Part shown: one piece after another, positions 11,801 through 18,741 of the stretch
Layout: the number at the start of each line of letters is the position of its first letter
Numbering within the stretch: position 1 is the stretch's first letter
Source of the DNA: Amoebophrya sp. AT5.2
Taxonomy: Eukaryota > Sar > Dinophyceae > Syndiniales > Amoebophryaceae
Length of the DNA stretch: 18,741 bases
Reading direction: 5' to 3'
NCBI GenBank assembly: GCA_005223375.1
Contig: RXOD01004737.1
Span: 1-18,741 of the forward strand
Position numbers and translations under genes: made by a program
Notes under the pieces: generated by a model
The model's database searches: none
Told to the model about the DNA's origin: nothing
The model's input: the letters and a program-made list of their open reading frames with translations, nothing else

Positions 11801-13984
11801 GCGGCGGAGGGGGGCTCCGGCGCGGAAGAAGACGATTTTTTCACCTGCTCCCCGGACGACGACGAGGAGTTGCTGCTTTCCGGTGCGGAGGAGGGGGACG
11901 ATCAGGACTTGCTGCGTCCGCGGTCCGTGTCGCTCGAGGGGCTGGACCGGTGTTTGGGTGTGGACGATGGAGGTGGCGGCCTCGCAGGCGGCAGGGGCGG
12001 GCACCCGGCAACGGGGAATTCGAGCAGGAGCAGCAGTTCGACCTCTCTTGCGCCTGATCCACCGTCATCGCAGTTGCACGACCAGAGCAGTCTTTCGGGG
12101 AGGCTGTCGTCGCGCGCGCGCGCATCCCGCATCGCGCAGGCGAAGCGGGCCGCGAGGATAAAGAGACAGTTCGCGGCCTTCAAAACGAAGCTGGAGCAAC
12201 ATGTGTTCGCGAACTACATGCCATCGACTACTTCGCCGTCGCAGGGAACGCCAGCCGCAAGCAAGGCCACCACCCTCAGCGGGGGCAGCGCCAGGACACC
12301 TCCCGGCTTCGTTCCCGAGCTTCCGATCGAGATTTCCGCCTCCGCGCGCAGTGCCCCACTTCTCCCCGCCACCGACAGCGCTAACACCGACTCTGGCAAT
12401 TATATCGGCAGCAGTAGCGCCGCCACGACCCCCGCGCCCGCGGCAACCACCGCTCCCACCTCCGGCGGTTTCTGCTCGAAAACGCTGAAGGTGCCGATTC
12501 GTTGGATGGAGGGTTGGGACCACCTTTCTTCCTCCAAGAACGAGTGGATTCAGCTGAATTTCGACCAAGCCTACTCTCCTGAGGATCCCTTCCATTTCAG
12601 TATCGAGTGGATCCTGTGCAGCAATCACGCTGCGTACCGCTTCGTTTTGTTTGTGCTCCAGATTGCACAGGAGTGTGGCTTCGCCATGCACGCGGTGCCC
12701 CACAGCCAGCTGTTCCCGCAGCCGTCGCAGCGGCTGGCGAAGGCGGCGGTCGTGCCGAAAAGCTGGAACGTGATGTCGGCGGGCGAAGACTTCACGCTGA
12801 AACGGTCGCCCTTCTTCAACCGGCTAAGCCTGAGGATCCCGGAGAACATCGAGTACTCGCGGCTGGTGGAAATGCTGGTGGCGCCGCCGCTGAACCTTCT
12901 GCTGGTGTACCACATGACGAATTCGGAGGCGTCGGGGAGTCTGAGTAGCTGCGCTGTGGTCGGGGGGACAAAAGTGGTGGAAAAGGAAGCAGTTCATTTT
13001 TCAGGAGCTTCTTCTTCGAAGGGTCCCGTTACGCGAAGCCGGTCGCTGGGCGCGGCCGCCGAGTCAACTGGCAAGGAGGGAGTTGTTGTACCGTACAATG
13101 CTGGGGCCGGTTCGGGGGGCGGAGGGGAGAGCGCAGCTGCTGCGAACGAGCTTGCGGGCGGCGCTTCCGCTTCGAGCGCCGCAGTTGCCGCGCCAAAGAA
13201 CATGTTGGCTTCCCGAGCTTCCCCCGTTCCGTCGGTGACAAACGCGACGTTCGGAACGAACGAGTACGACACCAGCAGTGGAGGTTCGACGGCCTTCTGG
13301 CAGCGGTCCTTTAGTCCGCCGGCCACCCTGCACAGCGCCAACCCACCGGCGCGTGCACACGTCGCAGACACAACTGCTAAAGTCACGGCTTCTGTGTTGC
13401 AGCCGGGCAGCACCTTGAGGTTTGGCGTCGACGGGGTGCTTGCGACACCGTCCGCTGTTCCAAAGGTCGTGGGGGCCGCTGTGGTCAAGGAAAATACTAC
13501 GACCCCGTCGTCGAGAACTTCTCCTGGCGCAGGCGGCGGGGAACATGTTGATCCTCCTGCCCCAACAAATCAGAGCTCCTCCAATGCCCCGCCGCGTGTG
13601 AGCAGAACCGGCGATGACGATGGCGGGGGCAGTTGGATCTTCATGGAGCCGACTTCGGGGCTGTTTTTCATCACGGTAACGCAGAACCACATCTTCTGGA
13701 CGGAGAGCAAGTACCTGGGGCGGAAGCCCACGAAGCGGCTCCCGGAACAGCTGGCGGCCACGTACGAGGGGCGCATGGACCGGAAGTTCCGGGAGTTCAA
13801 GCAAGTCCTGGAGAAGGTGTGGCAAGAGTCCAAGCAGGTGGTGATGAAGATCCAGGAGGGTGGCTATGTTGGCGGCGGGTGGGCCAGTGGCTTCGGCAGT
13901 GGCTTGGCTTCGTCGGCGGGGGGAGAAGGGGGAAAGACCAGCTTCCACTTGCCGCCGGAGATCGAGATGGAAGAACTGCGCTGA
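2818..13984 (+). CDS. IML1: Giant DEPDC5/Iml1 homologue, GATOR1 (SEACIT) subunit
   Basis: The model join(2818..2962, 3054..13984) encodes about 3,691 residues, against about 1,600 for human DEPDC5. In the family, this subunit holds GATOR1 (with Nprl2 and Nprl3) on Rag GTPases at the vacuole or lysosome and represses TORC1. Conserved blocks, numbered from ATG 2818, appear in family order. The N-terminal domain is at 1-160 and 290-337, with FTLHDAENF, GISVDTRLAQ and TKRDIWYYQKSL. SABA is at 537-609 (EISFRSAAAEIFMFIEVSKE, then CEHELIIVLFGRQ), about 643-677 (WYDVVWHGAVSLISVV) and 795-874 (LLEALNLALDAYEHHGLDRN, then RPLHRVPLVLVP). SHEN-like blocks are at 2217-2400 (LVGTRLLCGMQLF, WELTHSGNTDQIFITQHDKR) and 2887-2941 (PWNIIDQIV, WYRLRSVLKSIVFVLLP). 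The C-terminal domain is at about 3187-3338 (WIQLNFDQAYSPEDPFHFSI) plus the final about 180 residues (FMEPTSGLFFITVTQNHIFW). Between them are Ala/Ser/Gly/Gln/Thr-rich insertions. No DEP domain was recognised. Family assignment is strong from remembered motif order; the exact start is less certain. Confidence 0.9.
2963..3053 (+). other. 91-nt intron near the 5' end of the Iml1 gene
   Basis: The donor is GAAG|GTACAG at 2963 and the acceptor is AATTCCAG at 3046-3053. Exon 1 (145 nt) ends in phase 1 and the join restores a Gly codon. It reads VPAQAEG then TSASNTTAPPPSMLP, straight into the long frame. Without splicing, the first exon stops at a TAG in this stretch. The interval is AT-rich and contains a hairpin next to the donor. 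Confidence 0.75.
2967..2996 (+). repeat. Inverted repeat (hairpin) at the 5' end of the Iml1 intron
   Basis: AGCTAGTTGT at 2967-2976 pairs with ACAATTAGCT at 2987-2996 through nine Watson-Crick pairs and one G-U pair, around a 10-nt loop. It begins four bases after the donor GT, so in RNA it would sit almost on the 5' splice site. Confidence 0.65.
4311..4320 (+). repeat. A10 run inside the Iml1 coding sequence
   Basis: Ten consecutive A residues encode part of FSEKKKLHQF in a non-conserved linker. The long frame continues correctly on both sides, so the length as sequenced is in frame. Confidence 0.9.
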
Positions 13985-14664
13985 TGGATTTTTTGGTGCG
14001 TGCTAGGGAAGAAATTCTCGCCAGATCATCGCCCGATGTCCAGGCAAGGCCTCTGACATGACTTCGCAAACGATCCCTCTCGCCGCGACGGTGTTGCCAC
14101 AGAAAAAATCTTGTCGCGTGTGCTTAATAAACAACATGGAACTGCTGCGTGGTATCTTTGCAAGATCAGCTGCGAATGCATTGCGAATATCGCGCGACGT
14201 TAGCACGGTTCGGGTTCGTGTGTGAGGATCCTGCAGGCAACGCAACGTCGACCGATCATTCACGATCTTTGTCGAGTTCGACTTCTCCTTGCGAAGAAAA
14301 CCACTAAATTTCGTGAAACTGTGTGCGTCGTGCGCGGGTCCTCGATCAAGCGCGCTATTGCCCCGCGGGTGTCGCATGAGGAAAAACATCTAACATGAGT
14401 TTCGAACCCGAACCGATTCCGATATACCGAAGAACCAGCACCAGAACAATTTCTCAACTTGGATTGCGCGCCAGGGTATTCGCAGTAATCGTACTTGGTT
14501 TATTTGTGATGCATCTTCAATAGCCATAGCGCTAGAGAAGTATTCGCACTCGACCAGTTGTAAATTGGACTTCTCCTTCGGAATTGACACGTAGAGTGCT
14601 TCATTTTCCGCTAAGCCAGCTTCTGAGATAAGGCCCGGCACGTCGACCGATATCGGCTCATCAA
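13985..14664. other. 3' UTR and intergenic region with weak antisense coding potential
   Basis: GC content falls just after the Iml1 stop. No + strand frame of note is present. On the minus strand two frames (14390-14722 and 14003-14389) can be joined by a plausible donor and acceptor into one candidate protein; see the findings. A 12-mer, ACGTCGACCGAT, occurs twice (14245-14256 and 14640-14651). Nothing else was recognised. Confidence 0.4.
14126..14131 (+). promoter_or_regulatory. Possible poly(A) signal AATAAA of the Iml1 gene
   Basis: An AATAAA hexamer lies about 140 bases after the Iml1 stop, a spacing like that of the AATAAA after the surface-protein gene. Only the word and its position support it. 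Confidence 0.35.
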
Positions 14665-15279
14665 ATGAGGCTGTCGCTGTTGTTGTGTCACATCGTCTTC
14701 CCCGTTCTCCACCGGGCGGCATCTCCCGTGCCGGGGAAACTCACAGACACCGGGCGACATGTTGGCCTACCGCAAAGCCGAGCCGAAAGGTGGGCAGATA
14801 TGGAACCGGATCCCAACGACTGGGTGACCATGCGGCAACCGCTCACAGCCCGCCAGGCAAAACGCAAGAGGCAGCGCGCAAACACGCAGGCAAAGAAATT
14901 ATTGCAACGAGAGTTGGCAGCTGCGGAGGCAGCGACCAGCGCGCATTCTGCCGGTAGTCCCTGCCCCTCCACCACCGCGGCCTGTTACACGTCGTTCTCC
15001 GCTCCCGACACGCCACCAACGGGTGAATATTCGCGGCGCCCCTCATCTAGCACTGGCAGTGTGGGGACAGCAGATGGGGGCGACACGACCACGACCTGCA
15101 CGGGGGGGGCAAGCTCGGCAGCAGACACACCTTCGGGGCGGGGAAGTTTTACCTTGAGCCGCGGCGCCTCCGATCCATCGATAGCCTCGTCGCACGCGAG
15201 CGAGGTGGAAAAGGACGAGTTTGATCTTGATGAAGCCTTGCTGGCCACAGCCTTCGCTGGAACTTCGATTTCAGCCTGA
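14665..15279 (+). CDS. Small Ser/Thr-rich protein of unknown function
   Basis: This open frame encodes 204 residues with no recognised domain. Starting from ATG 14665, the first 20 or so residues are hydrophobic (MRLSLLLCHIVFPVLHRAAS), which could be a signal peptide. An alternative start at ATG 14800 gives a 159-residue protein beginning MEPDPNDWVTMRQPLTARQA, with a TGGGCAG acceptor-like site just before it. That form would be cytosolic or nuclear. Either way, a Lys/Arg/Gln-rich helix follows (RQAKRKRQRANTQAKKLLQR, residues about 61-80), then a low-complexity Ser/Thr/Gly middle, then an acidic C-terminal segment (EVEKDEFDLDEALLATAF). The composition matches the disordered regions of the neighbouring genes, which supports it being coding. 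No partner or pathway can be inferred. Confidence 0.5.
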   Translation: MRLSLLLCHIVFPVLHRAASPVPGKLTDTGRHVGLPQSRAERWADMEPDPNDWVTMRQPLTARQAKRKRQRANTQAKKLLQRELAAAEAATSAHSAGSPCPSTTAACYTSFSAPDTPPTGEYSRRPSSSTGSVGTADGGDTTTTCTGGASSAADTPSGRGSFTLSRGASDPSIASSHASEVEKDEFDLDEALLATAFAGTSISA

Positions 15280-16128
15280 CGAGTCGCTTCGATCGGCGAT
15301 TGAGCGTTGTTTCAAGGAAGAAGTTTTTAACGAGCACCATTTGAATGGTTTTTTTCGCACAAGCAGGCCACCACGATGGAGTGCATGACACAAAAGAGGG
15401 TCTACTTCGCGTAGTGCAGTCTCAATACTTGTTTCGACGTTGGAGAGGAAAACGAAATGAAAAGAAGTTGTGGGGGCACTCAACAGGATGCGGCACTGAG
15501 TAGCAGGTCGTGTCTCGCGAGTCCGGCCCTTATGGCCGAGCCTACCGCCAAAAAAAAAAAAACAGGATGATGCGTTTCGAGAAATAATTAAGTAGCCTCG
15601 CGAAAAAATATTTATTTCTAAGCGGCTTTGGCTGAATGTATGCAGAAAAACGTTGCGGAGTGGTCCTGAGCACTGTTATGTTAGAGTCAATAATACGAGA
15701 CGGTGGAGGAAGATGGCATATTTTTGTGTGCCAGACCTTTTTCCGACTGATTTTTATGCGCCCGAGACCAATGAAGTCGTGCCACATGCCCCACTCAAAA
15801 AATTGGGGAGGACGCACTAGTTGAACGTGCGTGCCGTTGCAGTCTGCAGCGGAGTGAAAAGGCGTTGGGCGAGTGAAAGAACGTATAAAACTTACAAAAT
15901 TTGGAATGAAAGAACGAGCGCCAATGCCAATTAAATTCTGGGAGCGAGCAGAGGGACAGCTTGAGCTTTGCATTCCACCCAGCACTGCCGCGATAACGTT
16001 CTGAGACGAGGAAGAAGAAGAAGCTGGCTTCCGATATAGAAACTGTACTTGTTGCAGCACACAAATATTCATATTTCAGTAGTCAAGATCAAGAAGAGTC
16101 ACCGGACTGATTCCGGACGTGGAACAAG
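15280..16128. other. AT-rich intergenic region before the C2/coiled-coil gene
   Basis: This 849-base stretch contains an A13 run at 15550-15562 and A/T-rich patches up to about 16080. The word TCAAGATCAAGA lies at 16083-16094, close to the next start codon; it is the reverse complement of a word at 1015-1026. A 176-codon minus-strand frame (15542-16072) ends in a Phe run and shows no domain; I regard it as chance. The promoter and 5' UTR of the gene at 16129 presumably lie here, but no promoter motif was identified. Confidence 0.45.
15550..15562 (+). repeat. A13 homopolymer
   Basis: Thirteen consecutive A residues lie in the intergenic region. This is a simple repeat that may vary in length between isolates or sequencing runs. 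Confidence 0.9.
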
Positions 16129-18701
16129 ATGAGTTTTCTCTTTCTCCACGTGGAGAGGCTGCAGCAGTACGATGGATCCCAGTTGCCCGGCTTCTCCACT
16201 TCGGACGGTCGTCGCGGGTGTCCCTACGCCCGCGTCCAGTTGGTGGGCGACATCGTCCAGTCTGCGCTCATTCCGGGGGAGAAACCGCTGCAGTTCCGCA
16301 TCAGGGATCCTTCGGTCGACATCCTGCAACTCACTGTGCACGATATTTTGGATGTAGAAGGAGACGAACTTCTGGGGAACGGAAATGGATCCGAAGCGGG
16401 TACTGCTTCGTCGGCGTGCATCGGGCACCTCACGTTGCCGCTCCGGTGCGTCGTGCTGAAGGAGCATGGAGCGTCCGGCGGCTCCGCTGCGAATTCTTCG
16501 ACAGCCGACATCTGGCGCGTCGAGTATCAGTTAGAGACTACTGCGAACAGTAGCCCCAAAACGGCGATTGCGAGCGGAGGAACTACAGCAGGATTGGCGA
16601 AGGGAAACGGAAAGAAAGCATCCCTGCAGCTCGTGCTGCAATATCTTCCGGCGGAGTACATCGCGGAGTATCGGCAGTCGCGACGGCTCGTCACCTTCGA
16701 GAGGACGATGGAGGATCTAAGGCGGCATTTTGTCAGCAAGGTCTCGAAAAACGGCCATAGTGAGGTATGCCCGGTGGCAGGGAGTGGTGGAAGTCTCGCT
16801 AATTCATCAGGGACCACCTCGTCCAGCACCAACTTGAGATTCAATTCGGCGAAGGGGCAATCCAACACCAAGTCGACCGCATGCCCGGAGTCAGCACAGG
16901 ATCAGAGTCAAGAAGAGGGGATTATGATTGGCGGGGGGGAAGAACGCGAACACGAGGTTCCAAAAGTTCAAGAACAAGCCACGGCATCGAAACCCTCGGC
17001 GCAAGCCCGCAGCCCGTTCGGCCGCTCCGGATTTCAGTCCTTCGCGCGCGCCGGCTTCCACCCCACCAGCAGGCCGGTGAGTCGTGGCACCAGTCCGTCG
17101 TCTACGCCGATGCACGCGTCCAATTCGCGGCTCAATTTTCTCGCGCGCAGTCGCGCAGGCAGTGCGCCTGGGGAGGACGGTGGCAAACCAGCATCGGACG
17201 CTGGTCTGCAGCAAAACGTCTCACGGAAGCGCGCTGCTTCGGGATCTTCTGGCGCGAAAACGCCGACAGGCGGTGGCGGCGCATCACGGTCATCTTCCTC
17301 TCAGCTGCAGCAAGCGACGCTTTCCGAGCTCCACCAGGGGCAGCAGGAGGTGAAGAAGCTGCGCTCGGAACTGTTGGAATCGGAGTACAGCGTGCAGGCG
17401 CTCACGCAGCAGCTCGCCACGCTGCACCAGGAGAAGGACCTCGCGCTGGAGAACTGCCAGACCATCATCGACTCCCAGACGCGCACCATAGCCGAGAAGG
17501 CGAGCGAAGTGGGGAACCTGCAGGGCGTGGTCGTGGCAGACTTGCAGGGGAAGCTCGAGAGTGCCGCGGAGGGGAAGCTGCTTCTGCAGGAGGAGGTGCG
17601 GTTGCTGTCGGAGCGACTCCAGGTCGCGGGGGAAGTGGAAAATGAACAGGTGATTCGCGGGTGCAGGATCGAGAACACAGAACTGGCGAAGCGGGTCTCG
17701 AAGATGCGGCAGCAGGCAGACGGCACGAACAAAGTGTGCGAGGAGCTGCAGAGGAAAATCGAAACCCTGCAGGAAGAGATGCGGGTCGAGCGTAAGCGGT
17801 GCGACGCGAAAGTGGAGTCGGTAAAAGACGAGTGCGGAAACCTGAAGCAGAGCGTCCGCGAAGCGGGAAGTGCGGCGGAAAGCTTGAAGAAGGAGCTGGG
17901 GAATACACAGGCAGAGGTTCCTCGGTCTCTTTACTTTCATCTACTGGTAGAGGGCTGCGCCGCGTGTACACCTGGACCTGCAGCTACGAGTGCAACGTAT
18001 TTCTACTCAAGGCTCCTTATCTCCGTTGGCGGTTATAGCAAATCACTGCACAACCACTACCACAAGGACCGCTACCGTGAGCCTGGTGAAAGTTGGGCGT
18101 GAAGCTTCGCATCAACGATAAAAATTAAATCATTGAAACACCACACAACTTCAGCTCCACGTCGCGCGGCAGCGCAGCCTCGAGCTGGAGGCGGAGAAGG
18201 AGGCGCAGCGCACGATTGCTGCGAACACGCTGCTGGAGGTAGAACGGCTGCGGGTTCTCTTGGACCAGCGCAACGCCGAGTCCGAGCAGAAGGACGTCCG
18301 GCTACTCGAATTCGAGCGGCAGGAATCGCTGCTGCACCTCCAAGTGCGCAAACTGGAAGCAGACGTCACCGATTTCCGAACGAAGGAGCGAAACCGCGAA
18401 ATGCTCCGCGAGAGAGACGCCATTGGTGAGTGAGGAACTGTTGATGCTGTTTTACTGTTTTTAAGTACCATGAATCAGTAGTTGGCTGCTAGAAGATCAA
18501 AGTGAAAAGGAAATCCGCAACACTGCATCCATCGGTCCAGCCGCCACCCTCGCGGAGCAGTCCAACGTGCTTACGCGCGTCTCCAACGAGTACGTGGAGG
18601 AGCTGGAGTCTGAAAACGCGCTGCTCAAGCAACAGTTCGATCGGTTGCTCACGGAACACAAGACCTTCGTCGTTAAGGGGAGGATCAACCCATTTGCCTG
18701 A
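16129..18701 (+). CDS. C2-like domain plus long coiled-coil protein, unknown function
   Basis: The model join(16129..17916, 18155..18425, 18493..18701) encodes 755 residues. Residues 1-177 look like a C2 fold. They begin with strand MSFLFLHVERLQ, then YARVQLVGD, LQLTVHDILDVEGDELLG, IGHLTLPLRCVVL, IWRVEYQLE and KASLQLVLQYLPAEY. The VHD...GDELLG segment resembles a C2 calcium-loop region but has an insertion, so calcium binding is uncertain. Residues about 205-385 are disordered and Ser/Gly-rich. Residues about 387-600 form a strong coiled coil (for example LHQGQQEVKKLRSELLESEY). The coil continues through exon 2 (RQRSLELEAEKEAQRTIAAN) and exon 3 (YVEELESENALLKQQFDRLL), and the protein ends VKGRINPFA. 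Such architecture is common in membrane-tethering, centriolar or cytoskeletal proteins; I cannot choose between them. Continuity of the heptads across both introns supports the gene model. Confidence 0.75.
17917..18154 (+). other. Intron 1 of the C2/coiled-coil gene
   Basis: The acceptor ACTTCAG ends at 18154. The preferred donor is GCAGAG|GTTCCT at 17917, which joins LGNTQAE to LHVARQRSLE and keeps the coiled coil unbroken in phase 0. A second phase-0 donor, CTG|GTAGAG at 17947, has a better consensus but would insert ten residues with a proline. The frame stays open through most of the intron and stops at 18100-18102, so retention would give a 657-residue protein with a shortened coil. Confidence 0.6.
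18426..18492 (+). other. 67-nt intron 2 of the C2/coiled-coil gene
   Basis: The donor is ATTG|GTGAGT, a full consensus, and the acceptor is GGCTGCTAG ending at 18492. The join is phase 1 and reads RERDAI then EDQSEKEIRN. Retention would hit a TGA within a few codons. The acceptor is followed at once by AAG, giving a tandem TAG-AAG choice. Confidence 0.75.
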
Positions 18702-18741
18702 GCATTGTTCAGGTTGTGGCGGGCTTGTAGTTCCTCTGGTA
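18702..18741. other. Start of the 3' UTR after the C2/coiled-coil gene
   Basis: Only 40 bases remain after the TGA at 18699-18701. No poly(A) word or other feature is visible before the window ends. Confidence 0.5.

Noticed and set aside
14245..14651. Two copies of ACGTCGACCGAT and two of GACTTCTCCTT
   Set aside because: The copies are short and in opposite relative order at the two places, so they do not form a coherent repeat unit.
15542..16072. A 176-codon minus-strand open frame
   Set aside because: It crosses simple sequence, ends in a run of Phe from the A13 tract, and lacks any domain. It is probably chance in AT-rich DNA.
1..18741. Mobile elements, CRISPR arrays, defence systems and dinoflagellate spliced-leader genes
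   Set aside because: I found no transposase or reverse-transcriptase motifs, no regularly spaced repeats, and no copy of the spliced-leader sequence.

Overview
This is a protist nuclear window, GC-rich in its genes and AT-richer between them. All convincing genes lie on the + strand. They are long exons interrupted by a few short GT-AG introns, and the proteins carry very long Ala/Ser/Gly/Thr/Gln-rich disordered stretches. Poly(A)-like AATAAA words follow two genes. The style (intron-poor, low-complexity-rich genes, a repeated extracellular domain with a GPI-like tail, a hairpin inside an intron) suggests an alveolate. A parasitic dinoflagellate relative such as Amoebophrya would fit, but this is inference from style and no taxonomic marker is present.

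Layout. (1) 2-975: the 3' end of a surface-protein gene with two copies of a repeated alpha/beta-type module and a hydrophobic C-terminal tail, split by one intron. (2) About 976-2499: 3' UTR and AT-richer intergenic DNA with no convincing gene. (3) 2818-13984, possibly with exons from about 2500: a giant gene for the DEPDC5/Iml1 subunit of GATOR1 (SEACIT), about 3,691 aa, with one 91-nt intron near its 5' end and an uninterrupted exon of about 10.9 kb. (4) 13985-14664: 3' UTR and intergenic DNA, with a possible but weak minus-strand spliced gene. (5) 14665-15279: a small Ser/Thr-rich protein of unknown function. (6) 15280-16128: AT-rich intergenic DNA. (7) 16129-18701: a three-exon gene for a 755-aa protein with an N-terminal C2-like domain and a long C-terminal coiled coil. 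The window ends 40 bases after its stop.

Function. The one gene with a clear role is Iml1/DEPDC5. In other eukaryotes it works with Nprl2 and Nprl3 as a GTPase-activating complex for Rag GTPases and restrains TORC1 when amino acids are scarce. Here its conserved blocks (N-terminal domain, SABA, SHEN-like and C-terminal domain) appear in the usual order but are separated by huge disordered insertions, and I find no recognisable DEP domain. The other genes are unrelated neighbours; nothing indicates an operon or shared pathway. I see no mobile element, CRISPR array, rRNA or tRNA.
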